A stretch of 64,000 nucleotides of DNA, taken from contig CAVYKK010000024.1 of NCBI GenBank assembly GCA_963769045.1, positions 62,001 through 126,000 of the forward strand. Direction: 5' to 3'. The notes below the pieces were generated by a model that worked only from the letters and a program-made list of their open reading frames with translations, made no database searches and was not told where the DNA came from. A program made the position numbers and the translations under genes. Below are positions 29,346 to 39,514 of this stretch, piece after piece. The stretch comes from Methanocella_A sp963769045. GTDB lineage: Archaea > Halobacteriota > Methanocellia > Methanocellales > Methanocellaceae. Each line of letters begins with the position of its first letter. Within the stretch, counting starts at the first letter, position 1.

Positions 29346-30269
29346 ATGATCTTCAAGACTTTAAAAGAAGTGCTGGACAAGGCGAAGGCGGAACACTATG
29401 CCGTCGGCGCCTTCAACATCAACGACATGGAGATCGCCAAGGCGATCGGCGGGGCGGCGAAAGAGGAGAAATCGCCCGTTATCTTAGCAGTATCACCAAG
29501 CGCGATCAAGTACGCGGGCATCGAGTACATCTACGAGATCGCCCGTGTCACGGCCGATAAGTCCGGGGTACCCATGGTGCTCCACCTGGACCATGGCACC
29601 GACTTCAAGGACTGCGTACAGTGTATCCGCTATGGCTGGTCGTCGGTCATGTACGACGGCTCCAAGCTGCCGTTCCAGGAGAACGTCGCCATGACGAAGA
29701 AGATCGTCGAGTTCGCCCATGCGGCCGGCGTCTCGGTCGAGGCAGAGCTTGGAAAGCTGGCCGGCATCGAAGGCCACGTCTCTGTATCCGAGAAGGATGC
29801 GATCTTTACCAACCCGGACGAGGCTAAGCTGTTCGTCGAGCAGACCGGCGTGGACGCGCTTGCCGTCGCGATCGGCACATCTCATGGGGCTTTCAAGTTC
29901 AAGGGAGAGGCTAACCTGGACTTCGAGCGGCTGGCCAAGATCGAGAAGCTGGTCAACATCCCCATCGTGCTCCACGGTGCATCGGGCGTGCCGAAGGACG
30001 TGCTGGACAAGGCCGCGAAGTACGGGGCCAGGCTGCCCGGCGCGGCCGGCGTGCCCAATGACTCGATCAAGCAGGCCATCGGCCTGGGCGTTGCCAAGAT
30101 CAACATCGACACCGACATCCGCCTGGCGCTGACCGCAGCGATCAGGCAGGTGCTCGCCGAGAAGCCGGACGAGTTCGACCCGAGGAAGATCTTCGGCCCG
30201 GCCGAGGAGTCCATGAAGGCGGTCGCGAAGAGCAAAATGCAGATGTTCGGCAGCAGCGGCAAAGCCTGA
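29346..30269 (+). CDS. fba: Class II fructose-1,6-bisphosphate aldolase
   Basis: 307 residues from the ATG at 29346, preceded by GGGAGA; a longer in-frame start at 29298 lacks a ribosome site. Zinc-dependent cleavage of fructose 1,6-bisphosphate to two triose phosphates. Motifs: YAVGAFNINDMEIAKAI, the zinc site VLHLDHGTDF, VSVEAELGKLAGIEG, AIGTSHGAFKFKGE with a ligand His, VLHGASGVP with another, and INIDTDIRLALTAAIRQVL. The class II type is mainly bacterial, while most archaea use class I aldolase or FBP aldolase/phosphatase. It is followed 13 bp later by phosphofructokinase, forming a two-gene glycolytic operon. Confidence 0.95.
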   Translation: MIFKTLKEVLDKAKAEHYAVGAFNINDMEIAKAIGGAAKEEKSPVILAVSPSAIKYAGIEYIYEIARVTADKSGVPMVLHLDHGTDFKDCVQCIRYGWSSVMYDGSKLPFQENVAMTKKIVEFAHAAGVSVEAELGKLAGIEGHVSVSEKDAIFTNPDEAKLFVEQTGVDALAVAIGTSHGAFKFKGEANLDFERLAKIEKLVNIPIVLHGASGVPKDVLDKAAKYGARLPGAAGVPNDSIKQAIGLGVAKINIDTDIRLALTAAIRQVLAEKPDEFDPRKIFGPAEESMKAVAKSKMQMFGSSGKA

Positions 30270-30282
30270 GTGAGGTAATGTC

Positions 30283-31320
<1,038 letters not shown>

Positions 31321-31537
31321 CACAGAGGGCACGGAGGCTGCAAAGACCCTCTGTGCCTCTAATCTTTTAGGTCTTTTAGTTCTGCATTTTTTATCCTGAA
31401 TCAAGCATAGACTGGCGGCGGCCGAATGCCATCGGTTTCAAGCTTTTTTGAAGCGCAGCGATAAATGCAGGGAGCGCAAACGCATTTAAGCGTAAGAGTA
31501 GTAAGCAATAAGTCGGATATTACTTCCGGAGGGACGT

Positions 31538-32923
31538 ATGAAGGCGTTGATCATTGCCATGATGGTGGTCTTTTTAGTCTTCCCTGCCGCCGTTGAGGCC
31601 GGTGTCGCAGCGCCAGGATGGATGTACCACGGTGGTCCCGACCATACGGGCGTATATGACGATGGCGGCGTACACACTACGATTTCCGGGCTATGGAATT
31701 ATACGATAGGTAAGGGGATGATCTCGTCTCTTGCTATCAGTAACGGCACAATATACGGAGCGAGCATCGACGGCAAGCTTTGTGCCATAGATGGTACCAC
31801 GGGCAGGGAGCTCTGGAACCGGACGATAGGAGATGCCGATCTCGAGTCGACTCCCGCGGTGTACGATGGCATCGTCTACATAGGAAACTGGAATGGCACG
31901 GTCTATGCCCTGGACGCAGCCACAGGTGAGCAGATATGGGGTTATGATACGGGAGACAGCGTCATCTCTTCTCCTGCCGTTAGCAACGGCATCGTGTACG
32001 CGGGAAGCTACGACAGAAACGTCTATGCCCTGGACGCAGCCACAGGCAGGCGAATATGGAGCTACCGCACGGGGGGCTGCGTGGGCTCTTCTCCAGCCGT
32101 GAGCAACGGCATTGTTTATGCGGGTTGTGCGGATGGTGCCGTTTATGCCATAGACGCGTCATCGGGCACATTGAAATGGAAGTTTATTACCGGAGCCAGC
32201 GTATGGGCTTCCCCGGCGGTAGCGGACGGGCTCGTGTACATAGGTAGCTTCGACAGCAACGTTTATGCGTTGAACGCCACCACGGGTAAAAAAGTGTGGT
32301 TTTATAGGACGAACGGAACAATCGATACCTGTCCTGCCGTAACGAATGAAGCGGTATTTATAGGATGCGACGACGGCAGTGTCTACGCATTGAATGCGGC
32401 GACGGGTGCGCCGCTGTGGAACTTCAGGCCCGGCAGCAATAACGGGTTTGGAGGGGGACCCGACCTTATGAGGGTATCGCCCGTCGTGGTAAACGGCATC
32501 GTTTACATCATGTACGACAGGTGTTCGATGCATGCGGAAACGCACACCTACCCGGAAGACAGCATGTTCCACGGGGAGTCGTATACAGAGTATATTATCG
32601 AGAATAAAAATTCGACGATAAGTGCCCTGGATGCCTTTACGGGTTTGCAGGTGTGGAACCGTTCCATCGACATCCTGGCCAGCGGCTACTGGATGCCATC
32701 CATGTCTTCCCCGGTGATGGCTAACGGGATTTTGTACGTGGGAACATGTGACGGAAGCGTCCATGCCATCGGATCGCTGCCAGAGCCAGCAGAGACGCAA
32801 GCACCCGTTACAGGGACGGCGACAGAACAAAAACCATCGCAAACACCGTTTGCCGGTATTGAAGGGCTGATAACAATTGCGCTGGCGGCTATCGTATATG
32901 CCCGGTTACTCCGGAAAAAATAG
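31538..32923 (+). CDS. Secreted PQQ-repeat beta-propeller protein with C-terminal anchor
   Basis: 461 residues. A signal peptide (IIAMMVVFLVFPAAVEAG) precedes a propeller made of seven or eight blades of the form VYALDAATGxxxW (at LCAIDGTTGRELWN, VYALDAATGEQIWG, VYALDAATGRRIWS, VYAIDASSGTLKWK, VYALNATTGKKVWF, VYALNAATGAPLWN and ISALDAFTGLQVWN). The C-terminus is a Pro/Thr-rich linker, then FAGIEGLITIALAAIVYARL and Arg-Lys-Lys, so it is tethered or sorted at the surface. The repeats are near identical at DNA level near 31900-32050. PQQ itself is not made by methanogens; archaeal members mostly act as binding scaffolds. It pairs with the next propeller gene. Confidence 0.88.
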   Translation: MKALIIAMMVVFLVFPAAVEAGVAAPGWMYHGGPDHTGVYDDGGVHTTISGLWNYTIGKGMISSLAISNGTIYGASIDGKLCAIDGTTGRELWNRTIGDADLESTPAVYDGIVYIGNWNGTVYALDAATGEQIWGYDTGDSVISSPAVSNGIVYAGSYDRNVYALDAATGRRIWSYRTGGCVGSSPAVSNGIVYAGCADGAVYAIDASSGTLKWKFITGASVWASPAVADGLVYIGSFDSNVYALNATTGKKVWFYRTNGTIDTCPAVTNEAVFIGCDDGSVYALNAATGAPLWNFRPGSNNGFGGGPDLMRVSPVVVNGIVYIMYDRCSMHAETHTYPEDSMFHGESYTEYIIENKNSTISALDAFTGLQVWNRSIDILASGYWMPSMSSPVMANGILYVGTCDGSVHAIGSLPEPAETQAPVTGTATEQKPSQTPFAGIEGLITIALAAIVYARLLRKK

Positions 32924-33102
32924 GGCGGGTATAGAAGGATATCGTGAAGGCCGGGCTCCCATATCCCGCCTGGCTGCATCCGGCGTTCGAGCGCGGACGA
33001 CTGACAGGGCTATGGTTCTTTCGCCAGGGGCTGTACGCCGCACGCACCGCCGCCGGCTACCGGGTAAAAAAAGCTATAAGCGATGTTGTCGCAGGAAACA
33101 TA

Positions 33103-34254
33103 ATGACCCGTCGCGTTACCGCAGCCATGGCAATCATCGTTTTTCTTGTCTTTACGGCGGCGTGTGCGACAGCGTTGACCGCTGGCGACGGCACCTATTC
33201 AGTCTGCGAGTATCCGCTGCCGGCGAACGTGACGGACATCGGCGCGATGACCGTTGATGCCGGTGGCAACGTCTGGCTCATCCAGGACAGCCCGCCGGTC
33301 CTCTACAAGCTGGTCAGGCAGAACCTGACGTTCAGCAATTACACGATCGACGGCTTCGCCGGGGCGCAGTTCACCGGCTTGAGCGTGGACGAGCTGGGCA
33401 TCGCCTGGTTCACCGACCTGGCCAGCGACGGGTTCGGCGCTTACGACGAGAGAGACAACCAGACGGCGGACTTCCCCTTTCATTCCTGGAGTGACATGGC
33501 GCCGTCCAGCATCATCCGACGGGGGGATACTATCTGGATAGGCTGCAACGCGGAGGTCGGGGAGTATGACCTGCGCACCCCGGATGAGCCGTTGCTGGAC
33601 CACTTCGTCTACAACTGGGATTCCTACCTGTACGACATCCATTTCGACCGCATCGGCAACGTCTGGTTCGTGGAGTTCGGGAAAGGCAAGGTCGGCGTGT
33701 ACTGGCGCAACTACGATAAGACCTCGGAGTTTGTCATTCCCACAGAAAACGCTTACCCGACCTGCCTGTCCATCGACAATATGAGCAGAATGTGGTTTGT
33801 CGAAAGCGGGCCGAACAAGCTGGGTATGTTCGATACGGAACGGTTCAACTTCACCGAGTATGATTTGCCCCTGGTAGACGGCGAAAAGCCGATCATCTCG
33901 AGAGTAGCGACGGTCGGCGATACGGTCTGGCTGACCGATGTGAAGAACGGGCGTGTCATCAGGTTCCTGCCCGACGAAGGCCAGTGGGCTGCGGCAGGGC
34001 TGGGCAAAGGCACCTCGCCGGTCTTCATCGAGCCAGACGCCAACGGGACACTATGGATATACGAATCGGGCAGCAAAAAGCTCGTCTCGCTCGACGTGAC
34101 CGATCAGTTCGGACAGGCCACGCCGACGCCGGAGCCGACGGCACAGCCATCGCCGATTGCGACGCCTCAACCGACGAAAGCGCCAGGATTCTTATCACTG
34201 CTGGCGATAGTGGCACTGGCCTCGGTATTGTATATGATGGCCGCTAAGAAATAA
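33103..34254 (+). CDS. Secreted Vgb/SMP-30-like beta-propeller with PGF-CTERM-like tail
   Basis: 383 residues; the ATG at 33103 follows AGGAAA, and the longer frame upstream is not protein-like. A signal peptide (MAIIVFLVFTAACATALT) leads into a six- or seven-blade propeller of the virginiamycin B lyase-like type, with repeats such as DAGGNVWLIQD, DELGIAWFTD, DRIGNVWFVEFGKGKVG, DNMSRMWFVESGPNKLG and PDANGTLWIYES. The lyase active His residues are not evident, so catalysis is doubtful. The end is a Pro/Thr linker, then APGFLSLLAIVALASVLYMM and Ala-Lys-Lys: this is the PGF-CTERM pattern processed by archaeosortase A. Probably cell-surface, made with the propeller upstream. Confidence 0.86.
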   Translation: MTRRVTAAMAIIVFLVFTAACATALTAGDGTYSVCEYPLPANVTDIGAMTVDAGGNVWLIQDSPPVLYKLVRQNLTFSNYTIDGFAGAQFTGLSVDELGIAWFTDLASDGFGAYDERDNQTADFPFHSWSDMAPSSIIRRGDTIWIGCNAEVGEYDLRTPDEPLLDHFVYNWDSYLYDIHFDRIGNVWFVEFGKGKVGVYWRNYDKTSEFVIPTENAYPTCLSIDNMSRMWFVESGPNKLGMFDTERFNFTEYDLPLVDGEKPIISRVATVGDTVWLTDVKNGRVIRFLPDEGQWAAAGLGKGTSPVFIEPDANGTLWIYESGSKKLVSLDVTDQFGQATPTPEPTAQPSPIATPQPTKAPGFLSLLAIVALASVLYMMAAKK

Positions 34255-34268
34255 TCGGAGAAGCCGGA

Positions 34269-34355
34269 GCGGCCGCTCGCGCGCGCACGCGTGACCTGCC
34301 GGACAGCGATTCGAATGCCCTGCCTGTCCGATCAGCCGGTTCTCGCATCGACAGC
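34269..34355. repeat. Downstream copy of the taw2-end repeat
   Basis: Related to 38595-38660 in the same orientation. Shared blocks on the plus strand are gcggccgctcg, cacgcgtgacc, tccgatca and tcgcatc. Read on the minus strand this copy resembles the last codons of taw2: it reads VDARTG and stop, against VDAKIN and stop in taw2. It lies directly downstream of the SWIM gene. Confidence 0.6.
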
Positions 34356-34376
34356 CATGCGATTATGCCGCAAAGG

Positions 34377-35324
34377 TTACTTTTCGGGCCTTCTCTTCTT
34401 CCTCGTCTTTTTAATCGTCTCCGGGGCAGCATCCCCTCCGGGCTGCATATAATCATTGAACGCTGCATCCATTGCCCTTTTACTGATCCTGGCATAGTAC
34501 TCCGTCATGATGTCGGCGAAGCTCTCGCCGGCATCCCAGAACCCGGGTGTGCCCAGCCGTTTGATGATGCCCCCGTCGACCTCCGGCGTGGCAATGCGGA
34601 TATGCGCCGGGCTTTCGTCGCCCGGGCCGGCCCAGAAATCGCCATCCTCCAGGCTCTTGAAATAGTCCTCTTCCTTTTCCTCGCTGCCCACGGCAGACGC
34701 GCCCGCAGAGACATCGTCATCGCCTGACGCACGCCGCTTCCGGAGAGCTTCGAGCAATTCTTCCTTCGCCATGCCCCGGAGCCGGAAGATCATGAACGGA
34801 TCGCTGTCGAACTCTTCTGCCAGCAGGTAATGGACGGCAGCAATGTGCTTGCATGGGTCCGCATCGTCCGGGCAGGAACAGCAGGTGGTCAATTCCCGCC
34901 GGCTCGCCGGGAACAGGGACTTTCCGGCCTCTTTGAAGGCGTCTTCGATGTCCTGCGGCATCTCGCCGGCGAGCAGCTTTGCGCTGAAGATCGCCTTCCG
35001 GGACAGGACGTCGATGATCTTGTCCCATTCCTGGTCCGTGAACGGCAGGAGCTTGATGATCACGTCGTACGGTTTAGACCGCGAGCCCTGGACCTCGGCC
35101 TCGGCCTTGCCCCCGTATACCCTGACGTCGAGGACCTGCCCGGCACGGGCGTATTTACGTCCCCGTTCCAGGCGGTTCGACATTCCGAAGCCTTCGAGGG
35201 CGCCGACCCATTTACGGGACCACCAGGTGTCGCCGATGCCGCCTCGCCTGCTCTTCGCTTTAATGCCACCCTGGACCTTCTTTGGGGTGGACTTCGGGTA
35301 GTATTCCCAGTCGCCATAGCCCAT
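34377..35324 (-). CDS. SWIM zinc-finger protein, partner of SNF2 helicase
   Basis: 315 residues. The central SWIM motif is CCSCPDDADPCKHIAAVHY, a CxCx(n)CxH metal site for binding nucleic acids or proteins. The N-terminus (YYPKSTPKKVQGGIKAKSRR, TWWSRKWVGALEGFGMSNRL) is the typical start of this family, and the C-terminus is basic (IKKTRKKRRPEK). It follows the SNF2-family ATPase gene by 24 bp on the same strand, an arrangement conserved in many bacteria and archaea and thought to remodel or repair DNA-protein complexes. The pair is flanked by related repeats and may have been inserted together. Confidence 0.92.
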   Translation of the reverse strand: MGYGDWEYYPKSTPKKVQGGIKAKSRRGGIGDTWWSRKWVGALEGFGMSNRLERGRKYARAGQVLDVRVYGGKAEAEVQGSRSKPYDVIIKLLPFTDQEWDKIIDVLSRKAIFSAKLLAGEMPQDIEDAFKEAGKSLFPASRRELTTCCSCPDDADPCKHIAAVHYLLAEEFDSDPFMIFRLRGMAKEELLEALRKRRASGDDDVSAGASAVGSEEKEEDYFKSLEDGDFWAGPGDESPAHIRIATPEVDGGIIKRLGTPGFWDAGESFADIMTEYYARISKRAMDAAFNDYMQPGGDAAPETIKKTRKKRRPEK

Positions 35325-35348
35325 TATGCCCGCCTCCGCACACCCGTT

Positions 35349-38300
35349 TCATTCATCCTCGATCGCCTCTCGTCTCAGCGTTAGCATATCCCTGAGCTCG
35401 TCGGCCGAGAGCCCGGTGATCCAGTCCTCGCCCGTTCCCAGGACGCTCGCCGATAATGCCCTCTTGCTCTCGATCAACGCATCGATCTTCTCTTCGAGCG
35501 TCCCGCTGCATACGAACTTGTGGACCAGGACGTTCTTCGTCTGCCCGATACGGTAAGCCCGGTCCGTCGCCTGGTCCTCGACGGCGGGGTTCCACCACCG
35601 GTCGAAGTGGAACACGTGGCTGGCCCTGGTGAGGTTGAGGCCGGTGCCGCCCGCCTTGAGGGAGACGACGAATACCCGGGGGCCGCCCGGATCCCCGAAC
35701 CGCTGTACCATGCGGTCCCGGGCCGCGCGGGGGACTCCCCCGTGCAGGAACAGCACTTCTTCGCCGAAGGCGTCGCTTAAATGCGTCTTAAGCATCTTGC
35801 CCATGTCTACGAACTGGGTGAAGATCAGCGCGCTGTCGCCTTCCGAGAGGGCCTCGTCGAGCAATTCCGCAATGCGTTTCAGCTTGCCCGAGCGGCCGGC
35901 TTCGGCTTTGCCGCCAGTCGCGCCGCCGACGTAAAGCGAAGGGTGATCGCAGACCTGCTTCAGCCGCATGAGGCCCGACAGTACGATGCCTTTGCGTTTG
36001 ATGCCCTCGGCCTCGTCCGCATTTTTCAGCATGCCCTCGACAATGGCCTCGTATAACGTAGCCTGCTCTTTCGTGAGGTTGCAGGGCTCCTTGATCTCGA
36101 CCTTGTCCGGCAGGTCCCTGATGATCGCAGGATCGGTCTTTACTCGGCGCAAGATAAATGGCCGGACGACGTTCCTGAGCGTTTCAGAGGCAGCGCTGTC
36201 ATCGTATCTCTCGATCGGGATGGCGAACCGTTTCCGGTAGCTATCCAGCGAGCCAAGGTAGCCGGGGTTCAGGAAATCCATGATTGACCACAGCTCGGAC
36301 AGCCGGTTCTCGACGGGCGTCCCGGTCATGGCTATGCGGTGGCCTGCGTCAAGGGATTTGACCGCCCGGGATTGTTTAGTGTACGGGTTCTTGATGCTCT
36401 GCGCCTCATCTAGCACGATGGTTTTCCACCTTACGCTTTTTAAAAGCTCCTCGTCCCGGTAGGCGAGCGCATACGTGCTGACAATAAGGTCATGATCTCC
36501 GGCTATCTCCCGGAAAGCCCCTATACCGGCACGCCCTGCGCCATGATGCAAATGTACTGTCAGCGAGGGCGCAAACTTCTCCGCTTCCCGCAGCCAGTTA
36601 CCGGCCACGGAGGTGGGGCACAGCAGAAGGGTGGGACCTTTGACGCCGCCTTCTCGGTCTTTCAGCAGGAGCGCGAGCAATTGTATCGTTTTGCCCAGTC
36701 CCATATCGTCGGCGAGTATGGTCCCGATCCCGTACTTTTCCATGAATGCGAGCCAGGAATATCCTTTGACCTGGTAGTCCCTCAGCTCTCCGACAAAACC
36801 GTCCGGGGGCGGAAGCTTACTGATCTTATCGCCGGACGTCAGGTTTTTCATGACGCCCGCTACCCACCCGGAATACGCAGAGCCGTTGACGGGCAGGCCC
36901 TGGAACTCCTCCATGCCGCTGTTCAGTCGCATGGCTTCCGCGAGACTCATCTCGCCGGCGCGGCCAGACTTGAACGCCTTCATGATCCGGTCGACGTCGT
37001 CTCTGTTCAGGGCGACCCATTTTCCGCCGATACTGACTAACGGCTCTTTCAGGCGGGACAGCCTCCTGAACTCCTCTTCGCTGATCTCCTGGTCGCCAAT
37101 GGACAGCCGCCAGTCGTATTCGACGATCGATTCGAGGGTGAAAATATTTTTACCGGATTTTTTATCGCCCGACGGCTTGAACCGCAGTCTCACGCCGAGC
37201 TTTGACCTGCCGGAGCGGCCGCGCCACCAGTCCGGGAGGATGATGCCGAAGCCGCTGTCCTGCAGCAGCGGAGCCGCTTCCGTCAGAAATAGGTTCGCTT
37301 CCCGTATGCTTATTTGTGCCGAGGCCGGCCGGGAAGCATTCAGGCTGCGCTCCATCGCCGGGAAAAGCCGCACCGCCTTTCCCAGGTCCTCCAGAAGTCG
37401 ATCCTGCGGGTTGTCGTATTTCCGGTTAAGATAGCTGATGGTCTTCCTGGACTCCTTCCATATTTTCTCTGCCGGGATGAGCAGGCTCGGGTCGTCCGAC
37501 GCCTGCAGGAAATACTCCAGGCCCCACGGACCTCCGCCGTTGTCGTCGTCGGGCGCGGGAGGCTTCAAGGCAAAACAAGTCCTGAAAGCCTGCTTGTTCG
37601 CACGGTCCGTCCGCTCGCTCCACGCACGCAAGGATTCCTTCAGCCTTTTCGTCACGAGTAACGGCGCCCTTATCTCGCCGCCGGTCGATAGCGAGTCGAG
37701 CCACACGGCCGACGCGGCAGCCTTTTTCGCCTTCACGGCGGGCACGCTCGCCCGGCCCCGGATGAAATCGTCCACGGCGGCGTTCAGGAACTGATCAAGG
37801 ATGCCTTCCCTCGAAGCATCGCCGTCTTTCCGGTCGATTGCCCGGGACACGGGAGGCATGGCGCGCGCCAGTGCAGTGAAACTTTCCCGGCCGGTATCGT
37901 CCAGCACAAATCTCCAGCGGGCGTAAGCTTTCCCGCCCGGACCGTCGGCAATCGTCGGCACGAAATGCTGACCTGCCAGAAGGCTCGTAGCGAACCGGGA
38001 TACTTTTCCCCAATACAATAAATCCGGTCCAATCGTGAAGTCCCCGATCTTCTTATCGGACTCGGTCAGAGACGACAAAAATTCTATAGCTTTTCCAGGC
38101 CTGATGCCGAGACCGGAGATTGTCCAGGGCTTCAGGCTCACGTCAGCGCCTGATCCAGTGACGGTATCATCGTTTTGCAGCAGCCGTACGGCCGAAGGCA
38201 GCGGGAAACCGTCCGCCGTCGGCAATAAGATCATTGTCTCGACGAACGAACAGGAATCCGGGTCGTCTGCGGTACCGTAGAGGAGCATGAGAAGCTTTCG

Positions 38301-38459
38301 CCGGTCCTTGAGCCGGGACATATACGGGTGCTTCTCCCCGATCCGGTAGCGGTGACGTTTGCCCTTTAAACGCTGAAGCTCGTCTTCGTTTTCGCCCCAG
38401 AAGAAGAAGGCGCCGTCCGGCCAGTTGAGCGAATGCCATGTACCGTGTAGCAGCGTCAT
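35349..38459 (-). CDS. SNF2/SWI2-family DEAD-like helicase ATPase
   Basis: 1036 residues. The N-terminal half is the SNF2-helicase-associated region, the C-terminal half two RecA lobes: LRDYQVKGYSWLAFMEKYGI leads to Walker A DDMGLGKTIQLLALLL, Walker B LDEAQSIKNP (DEAQ), motif III MTGTPVENRLSELWSIMDFL, motif V KAGGTGLNLTRASHVFHFD and motif VI DQATDRAYRIGQTKNV. It translocates on double-stranded DNA. Co-transcribed with the SWIM protein downstream. About 120 bp separate its start from the taw2 stop region, which includes a repeat copy. Confidence 0.96.
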   Translation of the reverse strand: MTLLHGTWHSLNWPDGAFFFWGENEDELQRLKGKRHRYRIGEKHPYMSRLKDRRKLLMLLYGTADDPDSCSFVETMILLPTADGFPLPSAVRLLQNDDTVTGSGADVSLKPWTISGLGIRPGKAIEFLSSLTESDKKIGDFTIGPDLLYWGKVSRFATSLLAGQHFVPTIADGPGGKAYARWRFVLDDTGRESFTALARAMPPVSRAIDRKDGDASREGILDQFLNAAVDDFIRGRASVPAVKAKKAAASAVWLDSLSTGGEIRAPLLVTKRLKESLRAWSERTDRANKQAFRTCFALKPPAPDDDNGGGPWGLEYFLQASDDPSLLIPAEKIWKESRKTISYLNRKYDNPQDRLLEDLGKAVRLFPAMERSLNASRPASAQISIREANLFLTEAAPLLQDSGFGIILPDWWRGRSGRSKLGVRLRFKPSGDKKSGKNIFTLESIVEYDWRLSIGDQEISEEEFRRLSRLKEPLVSIGGKWVALNRDDVDRIMKAFKSGRAGEMSLAEAMRLNSGMEEFQGLPVNGSAYSGWVAGVMKNLTSGDKISKLPPPDGFVGELRDYQVKGYSWLAFMEKYGIGTILADDMGLGKTIQLLALLLKDREGGVKGPTLLLCPTSVAGNWLREAEKFAPSLTVHLHHGAGRAGIGAFREIAGDHDLIVSTYALAYRDEELLKSVRWKTIVLDEAQSIKNPYTKQSRAVKSLDAGHRIAMTGTPVENRLSELWSIMDFLNPGYLGSLDSYRKRFAIPIERYDDSAASETLRNVVRPFILRRVKTDPAIIRDLPDKVEIKEPCNLTKEQATLYEAIVEGMLKNADEAEGIKRKGIVLSGLMRLKQVCDHPSLYVGGATGGKAEAGRSGKLKRIAELLDEALSEGDSALIFTQFVDMGKMLKTHLSDAFGEEVLFLHGGVPRAARDRMVQRFGDPGGPRVFVVSLKAGGTGLNLTRASHVFHFDRWWNPAVEDQATDRAYRIGQTKNVLVHKFVCSGTLEEKIDALIESKRALSASVLGTGEDWITGLSADELRDMLTLRREAIEDE

Positions 38460-38594
38460 CGTATAGCCTGTCCTGATATCAATGAAACTGAAATTTTATA
38501 AATCTTTTCTCATAGATATCTGATGTTATCCGACAACCGTTCATGGCTATGCGGCAGGGAAGCATGTGGTTGACATGAAGCTTACCGGCTACAT

Positions 38595-38660
38595 GCGGCC
38601 GCTCGTGCGTTCACGCGTGACCGATTTGGACTATCCGATCAATTGATTTTCGCATCCACG
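38595..38660. repeat. Upstream copy of the taw2-end repeat
   Basis: Contains the last codons of taw2 and the following sequence. It shares gcggccgctcg, cacgcgtgacc, tccgatca and a tcgcatc-like block with 34269-34355. The two copies bracket the SNF2-SWIM gene pair as direct repeats; the distal copy has about 13 additional bases in the middle. Confidence 0.6.
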
Positions 38661-39514
38661 ACGACGTGCCACACGCCCGGCGAATACTTCTTGACCTTGA
38701 CCGTGTTCACGATTTCGGCGCTCCTGCCCTGTGCCTGTGCCGCCTCTGTCACATATCTTATCGGCCGCTCGAAGACCAGCTTCTCCGGCGTTGTCTCGTG
38801 GTAATGCAGGATGCCGCCGGGCTTGAGCGCTTTTATGCCCCAGGGCAGGTACTCGTGGGTGGTGCCCACGTAGCCCATGATCACGCGGTCGGCCACACCG
38901 ACGGGCGCCTTTTCCCGGCAATCGCCGAGTACAGGGTTGACAATGTCCTCCACGTGATTGAGCCTGATGTTTTCCTGCAGGTACCCGTAGGAGACGGGGT
39001 TTAGCTCGATGGCGTCGATACGCAGTGGCTTCGAATGCACAGCCATAGGCAGGGTGAAATAGCCGATGCCCGCGAACATGTCCACGACGTGCTCGCCTGA
39101 GCCGACGGTGCTCATGCGCCGCCGCTCGTAGAAGTTGCCCTGGCTGAACATGATCTTCGCCACGTCCAGCTTGAATAAGACGTAGTTTTCCTTGTGGATG
39201 GTCTCGGTGCCGTCGCCGGCGATGACTTCGACGATCGGCTGCCGGTATTCCCCGGCAATGCGCTTTGTCTCGACGACCGTCTTGCACCGCGGGTACATGC
39301 TTAAAAGCGCCTGGCCAATCTGGCCTCTGCGAGGCTGCAGGACGTCGGGCACGTGGATGAGCACCACCTCGCCGATCACCTGCCATCCCCGGGGGAGGGC
39401 GGCCTCTTCATCCGGCGTGAGATCGTCTAAAAGCAGCTTCAGCGCCTCGGAGGGTATCGGCTTGCCGCGGTTTTTATTCTCGAGTCTGGCGTTATTCTTT
39501 CCCACGGCTACCAC
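38639..39514 (-). CDS. taw2: Trm5/Taw2-family tRNA modification transferase
   Basis: 291 residues. The fold combines an N-terminal Trm5-like region (LTPDEEAALPRGWQVIGEVV and HKENYVLFKLDVAKIMFSQGN) with a Rossmann SAM domain: VVDMFAGIGYFTLPMAVHS is motif I, IDAIELNPVSYGYLQENI motif II. Where Trm5 methyltransferases have NLPxxA, this protein has IMGYVGTTHEYLPWGIKAL, the feature of Taw2 enzymes that transfer the aminocarboxypropyl group in wyosine (yW) tRNA-Phe base synthesis. It starts at a GTG (39514) inside the end of nmd3, so the two are coupled. Trm5 remains the alternative. Confidence 0.85.
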   Translation of the reverse strand: MVAVGKNNARLENKNRGKPIPSEALKLLLDDLTPDEEAALPRGWQVIGEVVLIHVPDVLQPRRGQIGQALLSMYPRCKTVVETKRIAGEYRQPIVEVIAGDGTETIHKENYVLFKLDVAKIMFSQGNFYERRRMSTVGSGEHVVDMFAGIGYFTLPMAVHSKPLRIDAIELNPVSYGYLQENIRLNHVEDIVNPVLGDCREKAPVGVADRVIMGYVGTTHEYLPWGIKALKPGGILHYHETTPEKLVFERPIRYVTEAAQAQGRSAEIVNTVKVKKYSPGVWHVVVDAKIN

